A DNA stretch of 64,000 bases from assembly GCF_963169125.1 (NCBI RefSeq), contig NC_084794.1, positions 223,569,409 through 223,633,408 on the forward strand. The letters run 5' to 3'. Below the pieces are notes generated by a model. That model had not been told where the DNA came from, searched no databases, and saw nothing but the letters and a program-made list of their open reading frames with translations. The stretch is from Humulus lupulus (Eukaryota > Streptophyta > Magnoliopsida > Rosales > Cannabaceae). The position numbers were made by a program, and so were the translations under genes. Below are positions 44,221-55,260 of this stretch, one piece after another (position 1 is the stretch's first letter; each line of letters opens with the position of its first letter).

Positions 44221-45181
44221 TTCCCAGCTGAGGGGTTACAGGGAGAACGTCTTAGTCGAAGCGGCTAAGGACTTCTCTATCTCAGAGATGGGGTTGCTGA
44301 AGTACAAAGATCGGATTTGTGTTCCGAAGGATTCTGATATCCGGCAGGAGATCTTGGATGAACTGCATACCACTCCCTATTCCTTACACCTGGGTACGAC
44401 GAAGATGTACCAGGATCTGAGAGCTTTGTATTGGTGGTCAGGCATGAAGAGGGATGTGGTTGATTATGTGGCCAAATGCCTAGCTTGTCAGCAGGTCAAA
44501 GTTGAACATTAGAAGTCAGCAGGGTTGCTGTAGCCCCTAGGGATTCTGGAGTGGAAGTGGGAAGATATCGCCATGGACTTCGTGGTTGGTTTGCCGAAGA
44601 CCGTGGGACAGTATGATTCAGTGTGGGTTATTGTGGATAGGTACACCAAGTCCGCCCACTTTTTACCAGTCAGGACGACTTATACTGTGGAGCAGTATGC
44701 TGAGTTATATGTGAAGGAGATTGTTCGACTACATGGGGCTCCAAGGTCGACAGTATCCGACAGGGACCCCACCTTTACCTCCAAGTTCTGGGAGAGTCTG
44801 CAAAAGGCTATGGGCACACAGTTAAGGTTTAGTACTGCCTATCATCCTCAGACAGATGGTCAGACTAAGAGGACGATTCAGGTATTGGAGGACATGTTGC
44901 GAGCCTGTGTGCTAGACTTTGGGGGATCCTCGAGTAAGTATCTCCCTTTGATTGAGTTCTCGCACAACAACAACTATCAGACGACTATTGGAGTGGCTCC
45001 ATATGAGATGCTTTATGGGAGGAAGTGCAGATCACCTATCCATTGGGATAAGACAGGTGAGAGGAGGTATTTAGGTCCTGAGATGGTTCAAAGGACCAAT
45101 GAGGTGGTTGAGAAGATTAGAGCTCGAATGCTCGCCTCCTAGAGTCGCCAGAAGAGTTACTCAGACCTGAAACGCAGGAGC
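44221..45181 (+). pseudogene. Gypsy-5 integrase
   Basis: HHCC module: LHTTPYSLHLGTTKMYQD with CLACQQVKVEH. Core: WEDIAMDFVVGLPKT (first Asp) and STVSDRDPTFTSKFWESLQ (second Asp). The catalytic Glu in GQTERTIQ reads Lys (GQTKRTIQVLEDMLRAC), which alone would abolish strand transfer. TAG codons lie at 44510, 44531 and 45140. Confidence 0.95.
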
Positions 45182-45613
45182 GTGGAATTTCAGGTTGGTG
45201 ACCATGTGTTCCTTAGGGTTTCACCTTTGAGGGGAGTGAAACGATTCAGTGTTCGGGGCAAGTTGAGCCCTAGATTTTTTGGCACCTTCGAGATTCTGGA
45301 GCGGGTTGGAGAGGTAGCTTACAGATTGGTGATGACTCCAGCCTTGTCAGAGGTTCATGATGTGTTTCACGTGTCCATGATCCGGAAGTATGTGTCTGAT
45401 TCGACGCATGTTCTGAGTTATGAGAATTTGGAGTTGGATCAGGATTTACCTTATGAGGAGAATCCGGTTCAGATTCTCGACCAGAAGGACAAAGTCTAGC
45501 GGAGCAAGACCATCGCTTTGGTGAAAGTGCTGTGGAGGAACAACAAGGTCGAGGAGGCGACGTGGGAACTTGAATCTGAGATGCGGGAGCGGTATCCCGA
45601 GTTGTTCAGGTAA
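45182..45613 (+). pseudogene. Gypsy-5 integrase tail and chromodomain
   Basis: GPY/F-type module (FLRVSPLRGVKRFSVRGKLS, RFFGTFEILERVGEVAYRL) and VHDVFHVSMIRKYV, then a chromodomain from ENPVQILDQKDKV to VLWRNNKVEEATWELE and RYPELF, ending in TAA at 45611. An in-frame TAG at 45497 falls near the chromodomain start. The chromodomain sequence after it is otherwise complete and would have directed integration to chromatin marks. Confidence 0.95.
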
Positions 45614-45631
45614 TTTCGAGGACAAAATTTC

Positions 45632-45648
45632 TGTAAGGAAGGGATAAT
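45632..45648 (+). other. Polypurine tract of Gypsy-5
   Basis: GTAAGGAAGGGATAAT directly before the 3' LTR, after the FRG-coding end of pol. Confidence 0.85.
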
Positions 45649-47810
45649 TGTAATGACCCAAATTTGCTAATAAGGCTTAGGGCCTTGATTAGCGTGCCTG
45701 GAGGGCAATAAGTGATTTACTGTTATAATATGTGAATTTGTGTTAATATGTGATTAGAGATGCATGTTTAGGTGAATTAAATATGCATGTGGGCCCCATC
45801 TGGTTATTAGGGGCATGATTGTAATTAGCCTGTTGAGGGCATAAATGTGATAATTGCGATATATTTGTGTTGCACGATCCGAGATAGTCTTAGGGAGTGG
45901 TTAGCTAGAAAGTCAGAGCGCGATCGAAAATCCGACCGGGGCGAGTCGAGGGGTAATTTGGGGATTAGATGTTTTTATGGGGTTGTCGGGTTATGGAAAT
46001 AAATATTTGGAGATATATTTGAGGTTAGAATGTTTAGGAGGGAATATTGGGGAAATTTACCTTTTTTCCCTCGGGGATGTTTTTGGTACCCCGAGCCTTG
46101 AGGTAACCAAAGAGGCTAAGTAAATAAAACAAAAAAAAAAAAAATGAAAGGAGTGCCCAGAAACCTGTAGAAATCGACCCAAAATTCTCTTCCCTTTCTC
46201 TTGTTTTCTCTCAACTTCACCAAGGGGGAACTTTGAGGAGTTTAGCTAGGAAGTTCAGAATTTAAGGCTGGAGCCTTGAGGAAGTGAAGCTTGAAGCTTG
46301 GAGCTTAGGAGATTAACTTAGAGGTTCAACTAAGCAAGGTAAGCTCTTAACTTGATAGATTATGTTGAGTTTCTGTTGATAATTTAGAGTATGCATGTGG
46401 GCTAAGTTGAGATTTTCTCTTGAATGTTGGTTGAGTTTTGGAGTTAGTTTCTGTTGGGTTTTGATGTTGAGGCTGTGTTAGAACTTCTGTGATTTATGCT
46501 TGGATTGTTAGGTTAACTTTTATGGATAATTGGCTTGGTTTTAGAAGAGAAAATGGAGGATTTTTATAGGTTCGAGGGGTCGGGCCGTGGCATTGTTCTT
46601 GCTGAGCCACGACCCCTTAGAACACCTGGGCGCCTGAAAGTGGAGGCGTGCTGCGGCACCCTACAAGCAGGGCCGCAACACGTGTGGGCAAAATGAGGCA
46701 GGGCCTCTAGTTGACCTGGGGGGATGCGGCATGGGTTCTTAGGGCCGCGACGCTTAGTGCATCTTTGGGTTTTAAAGAGGTTTTAGGCTCGGGAATTCAA
46801 TAGTTAAGGCTCGGGATGGATTTTATCACCCAGATTGATAGAATCCAATCTCCCGGAGACTAGAATTATGACCCAAAGTTATTTAATGGATTAGAACTTG
46901 ATGGATGGATATTGTTGGTGCATTGTGACTAGGGTTTCGGCGAGGCTCGAACTAGGGGACTGTGCTCGGGACATCGGTGCTTGGAAAGCTTGGGACACAG
47001 GTAAGAAAACTACTGTTCCCATAGAGCTTGAGTTGCAGGGCTCGGTCCTATATGATTGAGTTGTAGGGCTTGGCCCTATATGACTGTGTTGCAGGGCGTG
47101 GCCCTTTGATTGAACTTATATGTGTTTAAGTATCTATTTAGTTATACTATGTGTACATATAAATGAATGAATAGTGAAGGCCGGGAACGGCGAAGGCCGA
47201 GAACAGCAAGGGGCCAGGAGCATCGTTTAGCACGCAGAGTGCGAGTTGCCAGGGCGAGACCCCAAAGGATACCTGGGATATCCTCACAGTGCGGACTGCG
47301 AACCCGGGCCCTGGTAAAGCGCCTGGGACGACATGGCCGTACGCGTATAGCCTGATGATAGCTTGTTTATATGTTAAGTGTTTGGTATGCATATATTATC
47401 TGCTTGTGAGGGTTTTCTTGCTGTGATTCGGCTCACAGGTGCTCTATGGTGCAGGTAAAGGCAAGGGAAAAGTCGACCAACCTTGAGTATGGTGAGCGTG
47501 ATGAGCAGCGCGTACATGTCTGGTCTGCCTGGCTGCCACGGCCGGGGATACCTTTGGAAGATGATTGTACTAAACTTAAATTTTGTCGTTTAGCCGACTC
47601 TGGTTATATTTTTGAATTGTAAATATTTCTAAACAATATTTTTGGGATCCCAAATGCTACACGCTTTATAATTTTCAATGAAAGGTTTATTTTCAAGTTT
47701 ATGACTCTGATTATGGTTTAATTACACTTTTGTCCTAAAATCTCAATTAGCGCGTTAATTGCACATTTTAAACTCACTTAGTAACGGCTCTAAGGCAGTA
47801 GGGCGTTACA
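45649..47810 (+). repeat. Gypsy-5 3' LTR, full length
   Basis: 2162 bp, TGTAATGACCC to GGGCGTTACA. It includes a GC-rich segment and a short tandem repeat (47027-47110) that are absent from the 5' LTR. Confidence 0.95.
47027..47110 (+). repeat. Three-unit tandem repeat in the Gypsy-5 3' LTR
   Basis: Units of about 27 bp built on GAGTTGYAGGGCTYGGYCCTATATGAYT, the third shortened and ending CCCTTTGATT. Confidence 0.75.
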
Positions 47811-50420
47811 CTCTTCTTCTCAAAGTAAGGATAAGTAGGCCGACCTCGAGACCCCCATCCCCCACTTTGGTTAGTGGTGGAGAATGAGATTGAAGTATGA
47901 CTTGACAGTTTCTTTGAGGCTGATAGGATCGTGTCTTGAATAACTTCTCAACCTAAGGTGAATAAAATAATGCTAAGTCATGGGATCGAGATGAAGCCCA
48001 ACTTCATTTCTCGACCTCCATCTGAGGGTGCAGAGCTATGCCTCGTTGGAGGGTCTAGAGTGATGAACACCTCAAGGTAGGTGCTTTCCTTCCGTTGGAT
48101 CAATAATTTGCAGACTTCTTCAATTACGTGAAGCTCACCCCATTTCAGCTCCCGTCAAATTCTTATCGCCTCCTCGTAGGGTTAAAGTATCTATTCCTCA
48201 GGAATGAGTGAGAGGTCCGCAACCCAGAGGATATTTTATATTTTTTCTGTCTGAAGGCCAATCCAAACGTTAAAACCCGAGGTGATAGTTTTTATTACCG
48301 CACTCGGTTTCCCAAATCCTCTAGAATAATCGATTCCCTAGCCATCCAAGTGACTTCAAAGACCAATTCTTCATGTCAAAAGGATTCCAGAACCGTGAAC
48401 ACCATTACTTCAACCAAATTTGTAAGTATCTTAACTTTTAAACTCTTCATCAGAATTCTTTATTTTTGCTGAGTTTTACTTATTCTGATCGAATTGTTTT
48501 TCTTGTGTATCCATCTATAAGAGAATGTTGCGATCTGAGACCCTTAGGGGTCAATACAAAACTTTTCCCAGTGCTCTTGTTGAGGAGAAAGAGTTCAAGG
48601 CGGTAGTGAATGACGCCACCATGGTGGCCGGCAAGCTGATCAGGCAAGATCAAACCTTGGCCATCATGCCTTGATGTCCTACCAAAAGGCTACCTCCAGT
48701 CATTGAGGAGGTTGAGGAAGAAGAAGAGGTCACACCATTGGTGCGTAAAATAAATATTGCCGAAGAAGGGTAGAATACTGACTAAGGTCGTGCAAAATCG
48801 GGGGTAGCGGCCGACATCTCTGACCAAGGTGATAAAAATAGAGAAGTTAATCGAGTTGCTGCTAGTTTTGCACTAACCCAATTCAATTTGAGGCAACTCG
48901 TGAGCAAACATCCTGAAGACCCGAACCTGGATGTAACCTTGCATCAATGCGTCAACCAATTGGTTGCTCGCCATGACTTTGCCTACCCTAAGTAAACCGT
49001 AGTAGTAGATAACACTTTACACTTCAGGTCCACCATTTTTGAACAATATGGTACAAACCTCCTATCATGGAATTCCTTGTGTCATAGTTCCTTCACCCTA
49101 GGTATTAGGCAGGCCAAATATGAGCCTAGTCCAGATGAGGAACTTGGACCTAGTAGGTCCCGCGAAGTAGTAGTGTTAGAATCTCCCCCTCCCCCAATAA
49201 TCCAAGAGTTAGAGGTTGTGTCTAGCCCAACCCATAATCTAGAATTGATCGTAGTAGTTTCCTCCTCTAATTCGGAGGGTAGGATTTTTGTTCTGTTACT
49301 TCTTGTTGTTTACACAGTTAGAATTATAAGTCTTTATTCTAACTTTTCTGTTCGTTCTTCTAGAAGAAGATATGAGCCTCCAGGACATCTTCAGCACTGA
49401 CCCTACCATCAAGAGGCCGAGGATAGGATTTTGAAGAAGGGTAGATCTTGAAATGGAGCTACTATTAGATCTCCAGCCAAAACCAAGGGAACCAGCTCCA
49501 GCCAGAAGAAACCCCAGTCATCCATGGTTACAACCAAAGATGCTCCTCCCCCAGCTCCTCATGATCATGTGAATATCCCCTAGGTCGTTTAAGCCGCAGC
49601 CCTAAATGTTGCAATCCCAAGTCCTCACATCGAGGTGGGGAAACATCTAGAACCCCTATGCCATTTTTCTCAAGGAGATCGTGAACCACATGATGGGGCA
49701 TGCAAACTAGATCAACACCTAAGAGCTGCAGGCCATAGATTGGAAACCCTCAACAACCATCCTTGACTCCGCCCTGGGGATGCCTCTGACCGTAAGTCCT
49801 ATCCTCACCCTCTTTCTTTAGTTCCATGCTTTCACAAACTAACCCCTTATTAATTGTTGGTTGCAGTCTTGCATGGATTAGATCCAGGACATTACTCGGA
49901 TCTGTGCTGAGGTGAAAGAGTTCAAAGCAGCTCTGGAAACCTCTCAGAATAACGATTTTTTTTTAAGGCGCAAGCTTTGGAGGTGATCCAGGCGACCAGC
50001 TTCTGAAGGAGATTGACGATCATAAGCAGAAGGTTTCAGAGGTCGAGGAGAAGTCCCTGTCCAAGGCCAAGGAGGATGCTGCCCAGATCGAGAAGCTTGA
50101 ACTTCAGGTGAAGGGCCACGAGGACCGGATAGAGAGCTCCTTGGAGGAGATGTTCTATCAGCTTTGGGCATACAATCAAGATGGGATTTCTCGTTCCTTG
50201 ATTCCAAAATCTAGGGGCGCTATCTCACCAAGTTTCAGGACCAAATTGGCAAATGAGCTTGTGGAGACAGTGGAGATGACTTCTAGGGCTAGAGCTGATG
50301 GAGGAGAGGAAGAGGTGTCATCCCAGGAGCAAACTTCTGGAGCTCGGGGATGAGAAGGCTCTTCCATACATCTATTTATTTATTATTATTATTTATTACT
50401 GAGGGTATTGAAAACCCTTG
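47811..50420 (+). pseudogene. Antisense gene of Gypsy-4, remaining exons
   Basis: Resumes after Gypsy-5. Around 48080-48370 the plus strand reads FADFFNYVKLTPFQLPSNSY and DILYFFCLKANPNVKTRGDS, then FYYRTRFPKSS. This is the pattern of the plant Transposase_28 ('putative gypsy type transposon') family, with two stops. Splice-like junctions and low-complexity exons follow (49077-49270, acidic and Pro-rich; 49370-49800). The last exon, 49960-50353, is a coiled coil (DHKQKVSEVEEKSLSKAKED, QIEKLELQVKGHEDRIESSL) leading to EEMFYQLWAYNQDG and a Glu-rich end at 50353. T/A-rich sequence after it could hold a poly(A) signal. It lies antisense to gag-pol; expression is unknown. Confidence 0.6.
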
Positions 50421-51159
50421 TAAGGAGGCCTTTTAGGCCAAGACAATTTCCTTAGGGCACTGCTTCGAGGTTAATTATCCTCCTTCAATTTATACATACT
50501 TTGCTTATATATATTGGTTTTTCATGTTCGATCTTTCTGCTCCCTCTTTCCATTGATTATTATCGTGTTTATAAACTTTTGAAACTTTTATACACTTTCA
50601 TAGTTATAGGGAGTTCTTTTTAGGTCGAGACATGTGCCTGATGGCTTGACCAATTAAATTCTAGTCATTGACCTGGTTATATCCAGGAGTTTTGATCACC
50701 TATTTGCGCATACTTGTTAGGATTCAGGCCTCAGACTTGGTTTGGATCCATGATTTTTGTACCTAGTTAAATTCTAGGATTTTTATTTTCGCTCTGAGTT
50801 TTCTTAACTTAGTTCGCATTCGAAATTGCTTTGAAAAATTAAGCTTTAAAAAGCCATAGATTTTCCAAATTTCCAAATTCTAAGTTGCAAAAATTTACTT
50901 TGTTTGTCGAATATTCCAAAGACTATCAAAGGTTATATGCCACCCAAGCGGTCCGAATTTAAAAATATTCTAGATCGCTTTTACATAGTCAACTCGTGCT
51001 AAATAACAAGAATAAATTGAAAAATTCAGGCACCATGTTTAAATTACACAACAACCTTATACTATTCAAATTCAAATAGCATAAAATATGACTTTTAGAC
51101 TTAAGCTTTAAAAAAGATGAAATAAATAAAGTATAACAAAGATTTCTTATCGTTGGTAA
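50421..51159. other. Gypsy-4 spacer between integrase and antisense gene end
   Basis: AT-rich and non-coding by inspection; it probably holds the 3' UTR of the antisense gene and of gag-pol. Confidence 0.5.
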
Positions 51160-52170
51160 TACTTCTCAAGATGCAAGGTGTTCCAAGTTCGTGGAACCAT
51201 CTCCCCATTTAATTAAGCTAGTTTGGAGGTTCCTTCTCGTTAGATCTCCATGAAATGATAAGGTACTTCCCAGTTTGGTCCGAGTACACTCTTTGTTTGT
51301 CGGAATAGCCTTCGAAGCACTAAATCTCCTAGCCCAAGTCTCTGCTCTTTGACCTTCGAGTTGAAATAATGTGTCACCCTTTGTTGGTAATGTGCCAGCT
51401 GCAACTGAGATTCTTCTCTTCATTCTTCAAATAGATCAAGGGATTCATTAATTAGGTCGTGGTTCCATTCCTAGTTAAAGGTTCTCTGCCTATGTGATGT
51501 CACAATAACTCGCTGGGAGCATAGCTTCACTACCAAAAGTTAGAGAGAAGGAAGTATGCCCAGTGGAGGTGTGATGTGAGGTCCTGTAGGCCCAGAGCAC
51601 TTGTGGGAGCTGTTTGGGCCATAGCTCCTTAGCGTCCTCTAATTGTTTCTTTAGACTTGCCTTAAGAGTTTTATTTACGGCCTCGACCTGCCCATTGGCT
51701 TGTGGGTATGCCACGGAAGAGAAACTCTTAATTATGCCATATTTCTCAAAGAAATTCGTGAATAGATCGCTATCAAACTGAGTTCCATTCTCAGACACGA
51801 TCTTCTTTCGGAGCCCAAAATGACATATTATTCTCTTTACTACGAAGTCTAGAACTCTCTTTGAGGTTATAGTTACCAAATGTTCAGCCCCAACCCACTT
51901 TGTAAAGTAGTCGACTGCGACGACTGTATAGTGAATTCCTCCTTTTCCAGTTTGCAACGAGCCAATTAGGTCGATCCCCTATATAACAAATGGCCAGGGT
52001 GAGGAAATCATGGTTAATTCCATGGGTGCAGCTCGGGCAATGGAGGAAAAACATTGGCACTTGTCACACTTGAGGACATATGAGGTCGAGTCCTTTTTAG
52101 TGTGGGCCAAAAGTAACCCTGCCTTAGAACCTTCAAGGCCTAACTTTTCCCCCCAGCATGATCTCCGCAA
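51160..52170 (-). pseudogene. Gypsy-4 integrase
   Basis: A zinc-binding remnant (CDKCQCFSSIARAAP, about 52030-52080) is followed by the core: YTVVAVDYFTKWVGAEHLVT (first Asp), KKIVSENGTQFDSDLFTNFF, where the second catalytic Asp of VSDNGTQF is Glu, and YPQANGQVEAVNKTLK (Glu). After SEAMLPA the C-terminal region at 51166-51423 continues out of frame with an RLFRQTKSVLGPNWEVPYHF reading. Tat-type integrases have this NGQVEA motif. It is inactive on the evidence of the Asp-to-Glu change and frame breaks. Confidence 0.92.
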
Positions 52171-52479
52171 AATCCCTCGTAGATCTCTTTAAGGATGGCC
52201 TTTGCTTCTTTGAGTAGAACATATCTTAGAAGAGGGATGAAATGACCTCGCCTGTACAGAATCCCCTTGACTATAATATACCTCGGGACCTAGTATAGCA
52301 ATTTTCGTGCGTCATTGTAGCCTTTGAGCAGATTTCTGGACATGAGGTATTCTACTATTGAGGCCATCCTGGTCGAACTTCATGAATCATTCTGACCTCT
52401 CTCAGTTTCTCTTCTATGCTCGACTTTTCTAAGAATTCAACGGGGACTACGCTCAATGTGTCCACTTCTTTGGTAGTGG

Positions 52480-53700
52480 CGAGTCGGGCTAGAGCGTCAG
52501 CGTTGGTGTTTTGTTTGCGAGGGACTTGTTTGATGGCGTAGAATTCAAACTCTAAAGCTCATTTTTTTTACCTTAGCTAGATAAGCTGCCATTTTGATTC
52601 CTTGAGCTTGATATTCTCCAATACTCGATTAACCATGAGCTAAGAGTCATTGAAGCATTGTATTGCTTTTTCTTTCAACTCATTTGCTATCAGAATTCCA
52701 GCAAACAAAGCCTCATATTCCGCTTCATTGTTGGATGCCTGAAAAACTGAATCTAAGAGTCGTATGGAAGCGATGTCCTTCACGTATAATTAGGATTATT
52801 CTAGGTCATGATCCAATTTTGTTAGAAGATCCATCAATGTAGAGTTTCCACAATTCTTAACTGGTTCCCTCATAAGCTCGTCCTGGAACCCGGTACATTC
52901 AGCTACGAAATTAGGATTATTCTAGGTCATGATCCAATTTTGTTAGAAGATCCATCAATGTAGAGTTTCCACAATTCTTAACTGGTTCCCTCATAAGCTC
53001 GTCCTGGAACCCGGTACATTCAGCTACGAAATCGGCGAGTGCCTAGACCTTTATTACTATTCGTGGCTTGTAAAATATGTTGAACTGACTGAGCTTGATA
53101 GCCCACTTCAACAGACGCCCCGATGCTTCAGGATTTTGCAAGACCTGCCTTAAAGGTTGATCAGTTAAGACGTGTATGGTGTGGGATTGAAAATATGGCC
53201 TGAGTTTTCATGAGGCCAAAATCAGGCAGAACGCAAGCTTCTCAATTAGAGGATATCGAGATTTAGCTCCCATAAGCCTTTTACTTATATAGTACACTGG
53301 TTTCTACACCCGATTTTCTTCTCGAACTAACACAACGCTGATTGCGTTCTCTAATATTGCAAGGTGTAGGTATAGGCATTCCCCAACAACTGGTTTTGAT
53401 AAAACAGGGGGTTCAACTAGATGCTTCTTCAGATCTTGAAATTCTTGTTTGCATTCTTCTGTCCACTATAAATATCTCTTTCCTCTAAGCATACTATAGA
53501 AGGGAGGACATTTTTCCGTGGACTTGGATATGAACCGATTTAAGGTTGCGACTTTTCCAGTTAGGCTCTAAAGTTCTTTCCGTGACCTGGGCGACGAAAT
53601 TTGTAACAACGATCTAATTTTTTCAAGGTTTGCTTCAATCCCCCTTGAGTTAACTATGAAGCCTAGAAATTCCCTCAACGAGACCCCAAAGGTAAATTTC
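52480..53700 (-). pseudogene. Gypsy-4 RNase H region with tandem duplication
   Basis: The minus strand between reverse transcriptase and integrase reads, in pieces, like the Tat RNase H (a THTIHVLTDQPLR-like segment near 53160, LLKWAIKLSQF-like near 53090, VAECTGF-like near 53010). Stops are many. A perfect 121-bp tandem duplication at 52790-53031 shifts frame, since 121 is not a multiple of three. Confidence 0.75.
52790..53031. repeat. Perfect 121-bp tandem duplication
   Basis: Positions 52790-52910 and 52911-53031 are identical. The unit begins TTAGGATTATTCTAGG and ends CAGCTACGAAA. Confidence 0.98.
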
Positions 53701-53779
53701 TAGGGGTACGATTCATATCGTACTTTATCAGCACGCCAAAATATTCTTCTAGATCGGATACATGGTTATTGGAAATTTT

Positions 53780-54265
53780 TTACTTGACGAGCATATGATC
53801 AACGTATACTTCCATGTTTTTCCCGATCTGGTCCACGAACATTTTATTGACCAGCCCTTGATATGTGACACCAACATTCTTTAGTCCAAATGCCATGACT
53901 TTGTAGCAGTATACATTTTGCTCAGTCATAAAGCTGGGGTGCTCTTGGTCCGCAATGTTCATTGCGATCTGGTTATATCCAGAGTATGTGTCCATGAAGG
54001 ACATGACCTAGTGGATGGTCATTGCATCAACTAGCTGATATATTCTTGGTAATGGAAAATAGTCTTTTTCATAGGCTTTGTTGAGATCAGAGAAATCAAT
54101 GCAGATCCTCCATTTTTCATTAGGCTTTGGGAAGGGATTGGCAATCCAGGTCGGGTACCTTGCCTCCCTAATGAATCCGCATTTCAATAGATGAGCAACT
54201 TCTTCATCTAAAGCTTCTCCTCGCTTCTTCCCTAATAGCCTTCGTGTCTTTTGCTTTGCATGCAC
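53780..54265 (-). pseudogene. Gypsy-4 reverse transcriptase
   Basis: LLKCGFIREARYPTWIANPF, KWRICIDFSDLNKAYEKDYF, then a stop near 54005, MDTYSGYNQIAMNIADQEHP (first Asp), YKVMAFGLKNVGVTYQGLVN and MEVYVDHMLVK. The catalytic YVDD box reads YVDH, so the second Asp is lost. The YNQI and CYKVM context is Tat-type. Confidence 0.94.
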
Positions 54266-54589
54266 GTTTTTTTTCCATATTTAAGGCGTGCATAATTACA
54301 CTCGGGCTGATTCCCACCATATCTTCGTGTGTCAAGGTGAAGACATCGAGGTTTTTCCTCAGAAACTTGACAATGTCTTTTTTTGTTCAGCTCCTAGATT
54401 ATTTCCAATATTTACCATTCTCGAAGGTGTCTCTGGATCAAGAATTATTTCTTCTAGCTCCTCTAAGGCCTGGAGCTCAGATCTGTCTGACTAGGCGACC
54501 TTTTTGTCTGACCCCCGAGGTTCTTTCGCCTCTTCTACAATTACCATTGATTGAGGCTCCTCATTCTCTTCAACTATCACAATGGCTTG

Positions 54590-55099
54590 CTACCCAGGTT
54601 GTGATTTTCCCTTCATGGAAATGCTGTAGCATTCCCTGCCAACGAGTTGATCCTTTGTTACTGTGCATATTATCGAGGATGAGGGGAACTTTATGACCAA
54701 ATGGAAAAGAAAAGTTATGGATTCAAATCCCATTAGCGCTGGTCTTCCCAAGATTGCGTTGTAGGCAATTGGAAAATCAATTACCACGAACTTGAGCATC
54801 TTGGAAACAACTCATTCTTCATCTCCCAGAGTTACAACATGCTCAATTATTACTACTACTTCCATTCCTTCTCCCAAAAACCCATAAAGAGTCATGAAGG
54901 TTGCCTTAATATTGGCCACATACAGTCCCATTTTTTCAAGAGTGGACTTGAATAACACACTCACCGAGCTTCCATTGTCAATTAAGATTCTTCTTAATCT
55001 CTGGTTAGAGAGCTTAATTGTTATCACCAGCAAATTATTATGAGGGAATTGGACGTGACTAGAGTCTTCTTCCATAAAAATGATTGGTTGTTTATCCAA
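54590..55099 (-). pseudogene. Gypsy-4 aspartic protease
   Basis: RRILIDNGSSVSVLFKSTLE carries the active site as D-N-G-S-S (D-T-G/S-G-S-type in relatives). The fold continues through LYGFLGEGMEV. A frame change near 54805 is followed by FVVIDFPIAYNAILGRPALM, the usual end of this domain in Tat elements. Confidence 0.9.
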
Positions 55100-55260
55100 T
55101 CGTTATTGTTTAGATAACCTCTGCTCCGGAGTAAATATTGTGCCCTTATGAGTTTTTAGTCCTGAATATATCTTTTTTGAGCTCCATTACTCATACTTTA
55201 TGGATGAGGTTCGCCTGCAATAGTGACTATATCCATTCATTCGATGGGAGGAGGGATGAT

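Larger units (their letters stand above)
39743..47810 (+). mobile_element. Gypsy-5: Ty3/gypsy chromovirus nested in the antisense gene of Gypsy-4
   Basis: Plus-strand element of 8.07 kb: 5' LTR 39743-40770 (internally deleted), PBS 40774, gag-pol 41111-45613 in one frame, PPT 45632-45648, 3' LTR 45649-47810. A perfect 5-bp target duplication CTCTT flanks it (39738-39742, 47811-47815). Domains are gag, protease, reverse transcriptase, RNase H, integrase and chromodomain. The whole polyprotein stays in one frame with no frameshift, broken only by fourteen in-frame stops, thirteen of them TAG. Confidence 0.97.

Noticed and set aside
39485..50353. Antisense frame as a captured or host gene
   Set aside because: It lies wholly inside Gypsy-4 between integrase and PPT, and its Transposase_28-like and coiled-coil parts fit known retrotransposon antisense genes.
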